Assembly (NCBI GenBank): GCA_963768765.1
Contig: CAVYJK010000021.1
Coordinates: 1 to 64,000 of the forward strand
Origin: DASWLF01 sp963768765
GTDB lineage: Bacteria; Desulfobacterota; Desulfobaccia; Desulfobaccales; 0-14-0-80-60-11
DNA: 64,000 nt
Direction: 5' to 3'
In this document: positions 25,052 through 35,046 of the stretch, in pieces
Numbering within the stretch: position 1 is the first letter of the stretch
How the letters are laid out: each line of letters starts with the position of its first letter
Position numbers and translations under genes: made by a program
The notes under the pieces: generated by a model
Seen by the model: only the letters and a program-made list of their open reading frames with translations
What the model was told of the DNA's origin: nothing
The model's database searches: none

Positions 25052-26119
25052 TCACCCCCGGCGGCGCCGCGCCACGGTCGCCCCGGCTTCCGCCGGCACC
25101 ACGGTGAGCTGCAGCCGCTCCCGATCCCGGATGACCCTGAGGGTTACGGGCTGCCCTACCGGCCACTCCGCCAGAAATCGATGCAGGTCGTCCACGCTGG
25201 AGACTTCCTGGCCCTGAATCCCCACGATGAGGTCGCCCTGCTGCAGGCCCGCCTGCCCCGCCGGCCCCTGGGGATCCACGGAGATGGCCTCCACCGCAGA
25301 GGCTTCCTTAAGCTGGTGGAAGCGGACCAGCCGGCGATCCAGAGGCCGCTGGCGCCCGGACAGCCCCAGGTAACCCCGACGCACCCGGCCGTTAATGATA
25401 AGCTGGGACACCACCCACTTGACGGTGCTGGCCGGGATGGCAAAGCCGATGCCCTGGGCCATGACGATGATGGCGGTGTTGAGGCCCACCACCCGGCCCC
25501 GGGAATCCACCAGAGGGCCGCCGGAATTTCCCGGGTTCAAGGGCGCGGTGTGTTGAATGATGTTCTCGATGAGGCGGCCCTCCCGGCTGCGCAAGGCCCG
25601 CCCCAGGGCGCTCACCACCCCGGTGGACACGGTGGACTGAAAGCCGAAGGGGTTGCCGATGGCGATGACCAGTTGGCCTACCCGGAGCAGGTTGGAATCC
25701 CCCAGGGTGGCGTGGGGCAGGCTGCCGGCGGCGTTCACCCGGATCACCGCCAGGTCCGTGGCCGGGTCGGTGCCGACGATGGTGGCGGGCAGCGCCGCGC
25801 CGGTGGAAAGCGTGGCCACCAGCTGCCGGGCGCCGTGCACCACGTGGTCGTTGGTCAGGATGTAGCCGTCCGGCGTGATGGCCACCCCGGAGCCCAGGCC
25901 GGCCGGCTCGGCTCCGGATGGCGGCATTTGCTGGCCCACGGAGATGCCCACCACCGCGGGCCCCACCGCGTCCACCACCTTGATGACCGCCCGGGAGTAA
26001 GCGTCCAGGAGTTCCACGTCGGTAGTTTCCCCGGGGCCCACTTCGCAGCGGCCCTGGGAGCTTTCGGCCAGTCCCTGACCATCAATCAGACTCAGAGTCT
26101 TTTTAAGTTGCTCATCCAT
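25052..26119 (-). CDS. S1C (HtrA/DegP-like) serine protease with PDZ domain
   Basis: 355 residues. Trypsin-like triad: His in LTNDHVVHG, Asp in DPATDLAVIRV, Ser in NPGNSGGPLVDS. One PDZ domain lies near residues 255-340 (GPAGQAGLQQGDLIVGIQGQ). No signal peptide or membrane segment is seen, unlike DegP/DegS, so it may work in the cytoplasm. The start is the ATG at 26119 (MDEQLKKTLSL); no strong ribosome site is visible. It is convergent with the methyltransferase and upstream of cydB on the same strand. Confidence 0.9.
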   Translation of the reverse strand: MDEQLKKTLSLIDGQGLAESSQGRCEVGPGETTDVELLDAYSRAVIKVVDAVGPAVVGISVGQQMPPSGAEPAGLGSGVAITPDGYILTNDHVVHGARQLVATLSTGAALPATIVGTDPATDLAVIRVNAAGSLPHATLGDSNLLRVGQLVIAIGNPFGFQSTVSTGVVSALGRALRSREGRLIENIIQHTAPLNPGNSGGPLVDSRGRVVGLNTAIIVMAQGIGFAIPASTVKWVVSQLIINGRVRRGYLGLSGRQRPLDRRLVRFHQLKEASAVEAISVDPQGPAGQAGLQQGDLIVGIQGQEVSSVDDLHRFLAEWPVGQPVTLRVIRDRERLQLTVVPAEAGATVARRRRG

Positions 26120-26187
26120 ATTTAAAATCCCAATTTTTATTTCCTCTTATATTAATTGGACGTCAAACGGGGGTTGGGGGTGGGAGC

Positions 26188-26233
26188 TTGAGGGAGGGGG
26201 CTTTGGAAGGGCGCCCCTGGCCCCCTCCCTCAA
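26188..26233. repeat. G-rich palindromic repeat family, copy 2
   Basis: TTGAGGGAGGGGGC on the left and GCCCCCTCCCTCAA after CCCTG on the right, ending just at the cydB stop. The inner arms are partly decayed. Confidence 0.6.
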
Positions 26234-26237
26234 AATA

Positions 26238-27249
26238 TCACTCCCCATACTCCCCGTAGCCGCCTGCGGCGGTCTTGCCGCGGAACACCAGGTACTGGTA
26301 GCCGTTGTAGATGAGCATTACCGGCAAAAGGACCCCCACCACGACCACCATTACTCCCAGGGTTAGCACCGGAGCCGCGGCCGCCTCGGCAGTGACCGCC
26401 GGGGGCATGACGTAGGGGTGCAGGCTGGCGGCCACGGCAAAAAAAGCCAAGGCGAAAAACAGCAGGCTCCAGAAAAACGGCATCTTCTCTTGAAGCTTCA
26501 GCAGGCTGACCATCAGCATGACCAAGGACCAGGCCGCCAGGGCGGTGGGAAAGGTGGTAAGCCAGAACCCCGGCCAGACAAACCACTTCCGGGCCAGAAA
26601 GGGGTACTTGAAGACGGCCCACAGCCCCACGCCCACGGCCAGCAGCAGCAGGGACCAGGCCCCCACCTGGGCATAGCGGTAACCGTCGTGCTGGATTTCT
26701 CCTTCCGTCTTCATGATGAGGTAACACGCGCCCAGGAGCAGGTAGCCGGAGACCAGGGCCAGGGCGAGGAGGGCCGCGAAGGGGTTGAGCCAGTCCCACA
26801 CCGAACCCACGAACCGGCCGCCCTGGACCCGGAAACCGCTCAAGAAGCCGCCCACGGCAAAACCCTGGGCCAGGGCGGCCACCAGGCTGCCCCAGCCGAA
26901 GGCCAGGTTCCAGGGGCCCTGGCGCCGGGCCTCCTGCCCGGAAGTCAAAGGAGACCCCCCGGAAGATGAGGCCGAAGAGCATGATCACGATGGGGATATA
27001 GAGGGCCGAGAGAATCACGCCGTAGGCCAGGGGGAAGGCCCCGAACAGGAGCCCTCCCAGGACCACCAGCCAGGTGAGGTTGGCGTGCCAGACGGGCCCG
27101 ATGCTCCCCATCAAAACGGCGCGGCGGTTCTCATCCCGGGCAAAGAGCGAAATGATCCCCACCCCCAGGTCAAAGCCGTCCAGGACTACGGCCAGAAACA
27201 GGATAAAGGCCAGGAGGGCGAACCAGGCGTCCGCCAGGATCACTTCCAT
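26238..27249 (-). CDS. cydB: cytochrome bd oxidase subunit II (one frameshift)
   Basis: Membrane subunit of the quinol oxidase that reduces O2. The start MEVILADAWFALLAFILFLAVVLDGFDLG carries the GFDLG signature. About eight hydrophobic segments follow, ending VLLPVMLIYNGYQYLVFRGK. The frame shifts near 26945 (after SFDFR). About 337 residues in all, normal for CydB. It overlaps the cydA 3' end by 10 bases. In an anaerobe it would serve oxygen removal or tolerance. Confidence 0.88.
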
Positions 27250-28659
27250 GGCGAATCCCCCTGGGAAGCGGGCGCCGCCGCCCCAGCCCCATCTCCAGGC
27301 GGGGGCGGCGGGCTGGCCAGGTCCGGCCCCCGGTTAATGAGGCGCCATCCGAAGATCATCAGCGCCGCGAACAGGATGGTGTAAACGATGGAATAGGCCA
27401 CCAGGGAGCTGGCCACCGTGGCCGCGGGCAGGGGGGTGGCGCCGTCCGCGGTGCGCAGGAGGCCATAAATGATCCAGGGCTGGCGTCCCACTTCCCGGGT
27501 GATCCAGCCCGTCTCGATGGCCACAAAACCCAGAGGGATGGACGCCACCCAGGCGTACAGCAGCCATTTTTGCTGCCAGAGGCGCTCCGGCGTGAGCATC
27601 CCCCGACGCCAGCGCCACAGCGTCCAAACCATCAGGAAAAACAGCAGAAAGCCGATGCCCGCCATAATCCGGAAGGCGAAAAAAGTAATGGCCACCGGTG
27701 GCCGGTCTTCCGGAGGGAAATCCCGCAGGCCCTTCACCTGGCCGGTGAGCGAATGGGTGGTCAATAGGCTCAAGCCGGCGGGAATGGTAATAAAGGTCCA
27801 GGCATTATCTTCCCTGGCCGGGTCGGGCCAGGCCAGAACTTTCAAGGGCGCGCCCTGGCCCGGGGGATTGGTGCGCCAGTGGGATTCTATGGCCCCCAGC
27901 TTGGTGGGTTGGGTCCTGGCCACGCTGCGGCCGGAGCCGTCCCCCAGCCAGATTTGCAAAGGTGCCATGAGGATGGCCGCCATCAGGGCTATTTTCAGCG
28001 ACCGGACATAAAAGTCCACGTGCTTGTTTTTCAGAATCTGCCAGGCGCTGACGCCCCCCACCAGGAACAGGGTGGCTTCGATGCAGGCCACCCACATGTG
28101 GGACACGCCCCAGGGCATGTCGGGATTTAAGAGGCTGCCCCAGAAGCTGGTGGACACGTAGCGGGCCCCGTCCCAGTACCCTCCGGCCGGGGTTTGCATC
28201 CAGGAGTTGGCCACCAGGATCCAGAAGGCGGAGGCAGAAGCGCCCAGGGCCACCATGCAGGTGGCAAAGAAGTGGATTCTGGAGGAGACGCGCTGCCAGC
28301 CGAAGAGCATGATGCCGAGAAACCCGGCTTCCAGCATGAAGGCCACCACGGTTTCAAAGCCCAGGATGTTGCCGAAGAACCCGTGGGTGGCCGCGGCAAA
28401 AGGCCCCCAGTTGGTGCCGAACTGGAACTCCAGGGGCACGCCGCTCATGGCGCCCACCGCGAAGTTGAGGAGAAACAGCTTGCCCCAAAAGCGGGTATGG
28501 CGGTAGTAGAGCGCCTCGCCGGTCTTCAGCCACCAACCCTCCAGTACCACCAGCAGGGCGCTTAAGCCGATGGACAGGGCGGCCCAGGTGATGTGAAACA
28601 TGGTGGTCAGGGCGAACTGGTACCGGGAAAGTGATGACGTGATCGAACCAGGATTCCAT
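27240..28659 (-). CDS. cydA: cytochrome bd oxidase subunit I (frameshift near the start)
   Basis: Carries the haems and quinol site. The N-terminus MESWFDHVITF starts at 28659. About two bases are missing after it, then RYQFALTTMFHITWAALSIG continues in another frame; the His in MFHITW matches the haem ligand of CydA. The quinone loop region ends with GWITREVGRQPWIIYGLLRTADG, the conserved GRQPW motif. It has nine or so membrane segments and about 470 residues, without a long Q-loop. It forms an operon with cydB. Confidence 0.9.
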
Positions 28660-28914
28660 GGTGGCTCTTCCTTCCGGACTTGGGGAAAATATAGGCACTC
28701 CTGGCCGGGGCGTCCAGAGGGGCCTAAGAAAAGCCGAGGGATAAGGCGATAGTGTTTCCCGTCCCAGAAGTTTTTAACAACTATTCAGGCTGCCAATCCC
28801 CCCCTTGAGGGGAGGGAGCTGGGGGGAGGGTGAAAAAGGTAGCAGAATCAGGATTGCAGGATTGATTCACCCCCACCCTACCCTCCCCCTTCAATGGCGA
28901 GGGAATGTCGCAGC
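28660..28914. other. spacer with C/G-rich inverted pieces
   Basis: 255 bases between cydA and the nucleotidyltransferase gene. TTGAGGGGAGGGAGC and a distant CCCTACCCTCCCCCTTCAA (28805-28898) look like a split, decayed member of the G-rich palindrome family. No gene was seen. Confidence 0.35.
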
Positions 28915-29940
28915 TCAATACTCGACCTCCAGGTCGGTGGCCAGGTCCGGCCCTTCGGCGAGGTGGGAGGCCTGGCGGACTACCTCGGGGGGGAACCGGC
29001 GCAGATCGGCGTGAAAGAAATGATACTGGGGCAGATAGCGCAACACCAGTTCCGCCACCGCGCCAGCCTGGCCGCGGTCCCGGGCCCTTTGACTCTCCTC
29101 CCGCCCGGGTTGCTCGCTCAGCCAGAGCCGGTGCAGGGCAAAAGCCCGGGGGTCGGGAACCACCATGGTGGCCGGGGCGCCGTCCTGACCGATCACTACC
29201 TGGGAGAACTTGGGAGAAGCCACCAGGTAATGGAGGTTGTAGCTCTCCGCGGACCCGGTCTCCTCGGCCCGCGTGCCTTTGGCCTTTTGCTGCCAGGGCT
29301 GCAAGACCTGCACCCGATAGCCGCTTTGGTTCACCGCCCGAAATCCTTCGCCCCGGACGGCTGCGAAAGAACGGTCCGCCTTCTTCAGCAGGCCCAGGAG
29401 AGCGTCAAGGGACGCCTCGCCGTCGGTGGCCAGGGTAAGCCGGCTGGAGGAACCTGAAAAGAGGTCCACCGTGCCGCTCTCCAGAAAAACACCGGCGGCA
29501 AACTCGTAGGCATGGATGGCATTGGCGCCGATCACCACTAAATTTTCCCCCAGGAAATCGTGCTGCTCCAGTTGCCGCAGGATCCGGGCCGCGGTGCGGG
29601 GGACTCGCGGGAGCCAGGCGGCCCGGCAAAATCTAGCCTGCTCCGCCAGATGGCGGCGCTGGGCCTGGAAGTGCTCCGCCGCGGCCCGCCTGTCCCGGGT
29701 GAATCGGTCGAAAAACTGCTCCGTGTGGTCTGAGCGCGGCCCCAGGCTCCGGCCGTGGCCGTGGCGGTCCCAATACTGGTAAAGGTACTGCCGGCCCTTG
29801 ATGTTCTTCCAGTGCACTCCGCCCCGGAAGGCGCGAGTCTGTCTGGCGGCCTCCAGAAAGGCGGCATAAATCAGCACCGCGCCGTCGTAGAGGCGCCGCT
29901 GGGCGTCGCTAAATTCCTTAAAAGAATAATTGCCTTCCAT
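28915..29940 (-). CDS. GSU2403-family nucleotidyltransferase-fold protein
   Basis: About 341 residues. It resembles the NTP_transf_8 / GSU2403 group: an N-terminal helical region, then NLVVIGANAIHAYEF and TVDLFSGSSSRLTLATDG (the usual GSxxx-DxD-like part is altered), later PDPRAFALHRLWLSEQPGRE and a C-terminal YLPQYHFF. I prefer ATG 29940 because GAAGGA sits 5 bases before it; the longer frame begins at a TTG. The role is unknown; proteins of this fold occur in toxin-antitoxin-like pairs, but no partner ORF is next to it. It is divergent from the large oxidoreductase. Confidence 0.7.
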   Translation of the reverse strand: MEGNYSFKEFSDAQRRLYDGAVLIYAAFLEAARQTRAFRGGVHWKNIKGRQYLYQYWDRHGHGRSLGPRSDHTEQFFDRFTRDRRAAAEHFQAQRRHLAEQARFCRAAWLPRVPRTAARILRQLEQHDFLGENLVVIGANAIHAYEFAAGVFLESGTVDLFSGSSSRLTLATDGEASLDALLGLLKKADRSFAAVRGEGFRAVNQSGYRVQVLQPWQQKAKGTRAEETGSAESYNLHYLVASPKFSQVVIGQDGAPATMVVPDPRAFALHRLWLSEQPGREESQRARDRGQAGAVAELVLRYLPQYHFFHADLRRFPPEVVRQASHLAEGPDLATDLEVEY

Positions 29941-30068
29941 GTTATCCTTCAAATCTGCTTTTCTAAATTATTGCAGGATAAATATTTTTGTAAATTGAAA
30001 TTTAATTGCGGATGGTTAACATTTTTGCGATAAATAAATTATTAGCTATTTCCAAAGGAGAATCCACC

Positions 30069-33000
30069 ATGAGACCTTTCACCGAGATGGACACCCTGCG
30101 CCAGCAACTGCCCTACCACAAGCTGCGGCAGGTGAAAAAAGCCAACGTCCTCCCCATCGACTGGCAGACCGAATGGGAACGCTTCGATGCGGAGGAACTC
30201 TACACCTTGGACCTGGCCTCCATCCCGGAAAAACTGCTGGAGAACATGCGCAAACGGCAGGAAGTCCTGATGGACGGCAACCAGGCGGCGATTTCGGTGC
30301 TGACCCGCGTAGTCGACGGTCTCTGCGGCTATCCCATCACCCCTTCCACCCCCATTGCCGAAAACTTCGCCCGCTATGCGGCCAACGGGCAGAAGAACCT
30401 GTTCGGCGACGAGCTCATGTACTTCCAGCCCTCGGACGAGCTCTCGGCCATCGCCGCGGTGGAAGCCATGGCCTGCCAGGGCGGGCGTTACGTCGACAAC
30501 ACCTCATCCCAGGGCCTGCTGCTGAAGACCAAGAACCTGTTTTCGGTGGCCGGCAAACGCCTGCCCGTGGTGATGACGGTCATGGCCCGGGAGGTCAACA
30601 AGGGCTCGCTCTCCATCCACTGCGGCCACACCGATTTCTATGCGGTGCGCAACGCCGGTTGGGCCCAGCTGGTTTCCGGGGACAATCAGGAGCTGCACGA
30701 TCTGCTGCCCGTGGCCTTCAAGGTCTCGGAGCTGCGGCAGGTGATGCTGCCCACCATGGTCATCGGGGACGGCTTCATCAAGAGCCACGCCATCGAAAAC
30801 ATCCGGGAGCTCTCCGACGCCTTCCTGGAGTATTTTATCGGCCCGCCCAACCGGCTCTACCAGCCCAACTTTGAGCACGGGACGCTGACCGGCACCTTCA
30901 CGGACACGGACCTCACCATGGAGGGCCAGGTGGCCCAGGACCTGGCCTACCGCTTTTTCAAGCGAGGCTTCGTCATCGTCATGAACGCCATGAACCAGAT
31001 CCTGGGCACCAACCTCAAGGTGGTGGAGTGCTACCGCACCGAGGACGCCGACATGGTCATCGTCATCCTGGGGTCCGCCGGGGGGGTGGTCAAGGACGTG
31101 GTGGACTACTACCGGGACGCCAAGGGCTACAAGATCGGGGTGGTGCGGCCGGTGCTGTTCAACCCGCCCTGCTACGAGGAGCTGGCCTACGGCATGCGCA
31201 AGGCCAAGGTGATCTCCGTTCTGGAGCGCACCGGCACCACCCACAACCAGCTGCTGCTGGCCGACGTCCAGGCGGCGCTGCAGATTTCGCTCCGGGCCGG
31301 CCGGGAGGGCAAAAAGGAGCACCGCATCTACGGCCGCACCGACATGCCCACCCTGTTCCACGGCGTCTACGGCCTGGGCAGCAAGGATTTCAACAAGTAC
31401 GACGCCGCCGCGGTGGTGGAAAACATGCTGTCCTTTTACGAAAAGAAGCGGCGCTTCCACCGGGACTTCTACGTGGGCATCGAAGGGCCTCTGACTCTTA
31501 GGCCCGCGCCCTTGCCCGGCTATCTCGAGCGGGAAATGGGCATGACTTTCATCGGGGTGGGGGCCGAGGGAGTGAAGACGGCCCTGGAGTCCTCCGCCCT
31601 GATCTACGCCCAGGACATCGGCACCGGGCGCAAGTACGTCCAGTCCGGGGCCCGCTACGGCGCCGCCCGCAAGGGCGCCCCCGTCTTCATGAACCTGCGC
31701 ATCTCGGGACAGCCCATCCGCAACAGCTCGGAGCTCACCGAACGGGACGTCCTGGCCTTCTTCAACGAGAAGTTTTTGAGCGACCAGATCCTCCGGGAAT
31801 ACGTGGGAGGGCTGAAGGAGCACGGGCTCCTGGTCATCAACACCTCCAAGAGCTGCTACGACATCATGGCCACCTTCCCGGCCCAGGTGCAGTCCCTCAT
31901 CAAATACCGGCAAATCAAGCTGATGACCCTGGACGGCACCAAGGCGGCCTTGAAGCACCTGAACAAGAACCTGCCGGGGGCCGCCTTCCTGGGCCTGATC
32001 AACAAGGAAATGGGCATCCTGCCGGAAAAGGACTTCGAGCAGCGGTTCAAGAAGATCCTGGAGAAAAAGCTGGGCACCAAGAAAAAGGAGATGCTGGAGG
32101 CCAACATCTCCCTGCTGAAGTACGGGGCGGATCTGGCGTCCGGGCACGTCTCCGAACGGCCGACCAAGCCCCTGGATCTGGGCCCCACCTACGCCCCGCC
32201 GCTGCCGGAGAACTTCGGCCAGGGGCCCCGCACCTCCGGCCTGCCCGTGGTCCTGGCGGAAAAGGACCACCTGGGCACCATCAAACCGGTGAACCTGGTG
32301 AAAAACTACCAGGAGGTCTTTTACCAGGATATGGTGAAGCCCATCCTGGAAGGCAAGAAAGTCCCCTGGGACCATTTCCTGCCCATCGTGCCCGCGGGGA
32401 CCAGCCGTTACCGGGACATGAGCTACATCGGCACCCAGTTGCCGGTCTATGACCCCGCCAAGTGCATCGCCTGCGGGATGTGCACCGCTTCCTGCCCGGA
32501 TTCGGCCCTGATCTCCACCGTCACCGACCGGCCGGTGGATGAGGCGGCCCGGTACTTCAAAAAATTCAAGAACCCCCCCAAGGGAATTCCCTGGGAGCGG
32601 TTCGCCCTGAATATCAATGCGGACCCCAACGCCTGCAAGGGCTGCGGCGTCTGCGCCCAGGTCTGCCCCACCGACGCCCTGAAAATGGTGGCCAAAACCG
32701 ACCTCAAGGACGAGGATTTTCTCCCCGAGGCCTGCCGGGAGTGGGACAACACCGTCAACCTGGCCCCCTACGTGGAGCAGATGTCCCTGAACCACCAGGT
32801 GCTCTTTGTCTTCTCCAAGCTCTACCCCGGCAAGCACACCCTGTGCCCGGGGTGCAGCGAAGGGGTCATCAACCTGCTCACCTTCTTCGCGGCGGAATCC
32901 CTGCGCAACCATCCCCAGGGCATCGCCACCTTCTACCAGGGGATCAAGATCCTCTCGGAGCGGAACAAGCGGGCCATCGAGCACATGCTGGACCACGGCT

Positions 33001-33935
33001 TCAACATTTACGCCATCAACGCCACCGGCTGCGACCAGGTCTCGGAACTGGTGAACCCCTTCAACACCCGGATTTACCCCTCGGGCCACTACGGCTTCGG
33101 CACCGCCTCGGCCGCGGCCCTGGGGGCCAAGTTCAGCCTGGACCAGGCCTACCAGAACCGTTACAACAGCGTGCTCACCAAGATCATCGTCTTCGCCGGC
33201 GACGGCGCCATCTACGACATCGGCAACGGTCCCTTCAACCACGCCCTGGGCGAGAATTTCGACATCACCTGGGTGATCTTCAACAACGAAGGCTACATGA
33301 ACACCGGGATGCAGAAATCCGGGGCCACCCGCTTCGGGACCGACCGCTCCACCTCCCCCATCGGCAGGAAGTACGCCGGCAAGACCACCCTGCACCGGCG
33401 GATCATCAGCCAGGCCATGGCCATTTCCCACGTCTATGCGGCCAAGCTCACCATCGACAACCCCTTCTACGCCATCAAGATCCTGAAGGAGGCCATCGCC
33501 TACAACGGCCCCTCCATGGTGGAGTTCTTCTCCGCCTGCCCCACGGGCCACGTCACCCCCGACTGGGCCGGGCCGCTGATCTCCCGGATGATGGTGGAGT
33601 CCCGGAAATGGCAGGTGGCGGTGCGGCGGCCCTTCCAGCGCATCGACATCTCGGGCAACCCGGCGCCGGACAGCATCTATCCCACGGAGGGCAAATCCTT
33701 CAAGCGGGGCATCAAGCGGGACGCGGCCACCTTCTACGACGTGGTGAGCATGCTGGGCCAGTACAACCAGCACATCCAGACGGTGAAAGGCGGCGACATC
33801 CCGGAGATCGTCCGGGTGAACGAAACCGTGAGCCTCTTCCGGTGGCTCCGGAACCAGTACATGGCCGGCTACCGGGACTCCATGCCCACCGAGGAAGAGG
33901 TGGAGCGCATCGTGGAAGAGCGCTACCGGCTGTAA
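30069..33935 (+). CDS. single-chain 2-oxoacid:ferredoxin oxidoreductase (PFOR-like)
   Basis: 1,288 residues with domains in the order alpha, gamma, delta, beta. Alpha: GYPITPSTPIAENFARY. Gamma (about 480-680): GVGAEGVKTALESSA. Two [4Fe-4S] motifs: CIACGMCTASCPDS and CKGCGVCAQVCPTD (about 800-880). Beta: CPGCSEGVINLL, and the thiamine motif GDGAIYDIGNGPFNHAL ... FNNEGYMNTG. It converts a 2-oxoacid plus CoA to acyl-CoA and reduced ferredoxin, or the reverse. The thiamine motif (GDG..FNN) looks more like the multi-subunit 2-oxoacid enzymes than typical NifJ, so pyruvate is likely but not certain. ATG 30069 is preceded by AAAGGAG; the open frame extends further upstream without a good start. Confidence 0.88.
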   Translation: MRPFTEMDTLRQQLPYHKLRQVKKANVLPIDWQTEWERFDAEELYTLDLASIPEKLLENMRKRQEVLMDGNQAAISVLTRVVDGLCGYPITPSTPIAENFARYAANGQKNLFGDELMYFQPSDELSAIAAVEAMACQGGRYVDNTSSQGLLLKTKNLFSVAGKRLPVVMTVMAREVNKGSLSIHCGHTDFYAVRNAGWAQLVSGDNQELHDLLPVAFKVSELRQVMLPTMVIGDGFIKSHAIENIRELSDAFLEYFIGPPNRLYQPNFEHGTLTGTFTDTDLTMEGQVAQDLAYRFFKRGFVIVMNAMNQILGTNLKVVECYRTEDADMVIVILGSAGGVVKDVVDYYRDAKGYKIGVVRPVLFNPPCYEELAYGMRKAKVISVLERTGTTHNQLLLADVQAALQISLRAGREGKKEHRIYGRTDMPTLFHGVYGLGSKDFNKYDAAAVVENMLSFYEKKRRFHRDFYVGIEGPLTLRPAPLPGYLEREMGMTFIGVGAEGVKTALESSALIYAQDIGTGRKYVQSGARYGAARKGAPVFMNLRISGQPIRNSSELTERDVLAFFNEKFLSDQILREYVGGLKEHGLLVINTSKSCYDIMATFPAQVQSLIKYRQIKLMTLDGTKAALKHLNKNLPGAAFLGLINKEMGILPEKDFEQRFKKILEKKLGTKKKEMLEANISLLKYGADLASGHVSERPTKPLDLGPTYAPPLPENFGQGPRTSGLPVVLAEKDHLGTIKPVNLVKNYQEVFYQDMVKPILEGKKVPWDHFLPIVPAGTSRYRDMSYIGTQLPVYDPAKCIACGMCTASCPDSALISTVTDRPVDEAARYFKKFKNPPKGIPWERFALNINADPNACKGCGVCAQVCPTDALKMVAKTDLKDEDFLPEACREWDNTVNLAPYVEQMSLNHQVLFVFSKLYPGKHTLCPGCSEGVINLLTFFAAESLRNHPQGIATFYQGIKILSERNKRAIEHMLDHGFNIYAINATGCDQVSELVNPFNTRIYPSGHYGFGTASAAALGAKFSLDQAYQNRYNSVLTKIIVFAGDGAIYDIGNGPFNHALGENFDITWVIFNNEGYMNTGMQKSGATRFGTDRSTSPIGRKYAGKTTLHRRIISQAMAISHVYAAKLTIDNPFYAIKILKEAIAYNGPSMVEFFSACPTGHVTPDWAGPLISRMMVESRKWQVAVRRPFQRIDISGNPAPDSIYPTEGKSFKRGIKRDAATFYDVVSMLGQYNQHIQTVKGGDIPEIVRVNETVSLFRWLRNQYMAGYRDSMPTEEEVERIVEERYRL

Positions 33936-33947
33936 GCTGGAAGATGA

Positions 33948-33998
33948 TTTTCAGGGAGGGGGCCAGGGGCTCAAGTGGCCCCTGCCCCCTCCCTGAAA
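33948..33998. repeat. G-rich palindromic repeat family, copy 3
   Basis: TTTCAGGGAGGGGGCCAGGGGC pairs with GCCCCTGCCCCCTCCCTGAAA, starting 13 bases after the oxidoreductase stop. It could double as its terminator, though no T-run follows. Confidence 0.7.
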
Positions 33999-34305
33999 CC
34001 CTCCCCCAACCCCCATAAGGGTGGATTAATCGGGCCTGCGGCCCGGGCTTAATTCGCCCTCTTATTTTTATGTGGCCGCAGGCCTTAGTCTGGGCCAGCC
34101 AAAAGTTGTCCGGCTGCAAGCCGCTTTTAAACAGGGATTTCTTCTTTTTGTAGGGGCCGACCCAGGTGTCGGCCCAAGAAGGGCGGACTCAGCGGGTCCG
34201 CCCCTATAATTTGAACCGTACTATTCTCCTAGGTTATAATGAGTTTGACTCCTTAAGGTGGGGCGAGCCTCTGTGCCCGCCATTACTTTGTTCTGAGCCT
34301 GGCTC
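33999..34305. other. spacer after the oxidoreductase gene
   Basis: About 300 bases without a gene. It contains the CCCTCCCCCAACCCC tail of copy 3, a GGCCTGCGGCC palindrome near 34032 and the GTAGGGGC repeat below. Confidence 0.5.
34149..34206. repeat. GTAGGGGC-type palindromic repeat, copy 2
   Basis: TGTAGGGGCCGACCCAGG..GTCGGCCC, then GGGCGGAC..GTCCGCCCCTA. The same plan as 58571-58631: a head hairpin, a short A-rich link, and a GGCGGAC/GTCCGCC tail hairpin. Confidence 0.65.
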
Positions 34306-35040
34306 ATGACCATTAGCATGAATGACCTTAAAAACCTGGAAATCGAGTACCGCTTCAGCTCCCGGCGCCGCAGTATCGGCCTCACGGTCACCGCCCAGGG
34401 GAAGTTGGTGATCAGCGCCCCGGCGGGGACTTCCCGAGCCGATATCCAACGGGCCCTGGAGCGGCACCGGGACTGGATCCGGCAGAAAGTGGCGGAGCGT
34501 CGGGAAGCCTGGGGCAGGCTCAAGGAAGGGATGGCCTACTTTCTGGGCCAGTCTTACCGCCTGGCGGCGCCAGACCTGGAAGGCAAGGAAGCGGTGGAGC
34601 TGGGGCTCCGGGAGATCCGGGTGCGGCCCCAGGGAGCCGGCTCCGACCTGTGGACCCCTCTCAAGGCCTGGTACCGCCAGCAGGCGAAAATCTTCCTGGA
34701 CGAGCGGGTGCGCCATTATGGGGTCGAGATGGGACTGGCGGTGCGAGGCCTTGAGCTGCGGGACTGGAAGAGGCGTTGGGGCGAATGCCACGTGGACGGC
34801 AAGTTGCGCTTCAACTGGCGACTCATCCTGCTGCCGCCGGGAATCATCGATTACGTGGTGGTGCACGAACTGGCCCACCTGCAGGTCCCCGGCCACAACC
34901 CCCGCTTCTGGCGTCAGGTGGGGCAGGTGGTGCCGGACTACGCCTCCCGCCGCCGGTGGCTCAACCGCTACGGCACCCCGTTTCTTCTCTGGCAGGCAGA
35001 GCTAAATGAATCGACAAATTGTGAAAAATTTATTAAATAG
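34306..35040 (+). CDS. YgjP-like (DUF45) zinc metallopeptidase-fold protein
   Basis: 244 residues. The zinc motif is VVHELAHLQVPGHNPRFW (HELAH plus a later His), preceded by the typical RRSIGLTVTAQGKLVISAP beta region and KRRWGECHVDGKLRFNWRLILLP. The fold is of the SprT/YgjP class; E. coli YgjP has been linked to UTP pyrophosphatase activity, but substrate and activity here are not known. The start ATG at 34306 has a weak ribosome site, and ATG 34318 is an alternative. It lies just before the APC permease (6-base gap), so they may be co-transcribed. Confidence 0.85.
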   Translation: MTISMNDLKNLEIEYRFSSRRRSIGLTVTAQGKLVISAPAGTSRADIQRALERHRDWIRQKVAERREAWGRLKEGMAYFLGQSYRLAAPDLEGKEAVELGLREIRVRPQGAGSDLWTPLKAWYRQQAKIFLDERVRHYGVEMGLAVRGLELRDWKRRWGECHVDGKLRFNWRLILLPPGIIDYVVVHELAHLQVPGHNPRFWRQVGQVVPDYASRRRWLNRYGTPFLLWQAELNESTNCEKFIK

Positions 35041-35046
35041 AAGGGC

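Noticed and set aside
30504..33773. Minus-strand open frame of 1,089 codons opposite the 2-oxoacid oxidoreductase
   Set aside because: It is a GC-rich shadow of the real gene, with low-complexity Gly/Val/His/Asp-rich translation and no domain; the plus strand has full-length homology.
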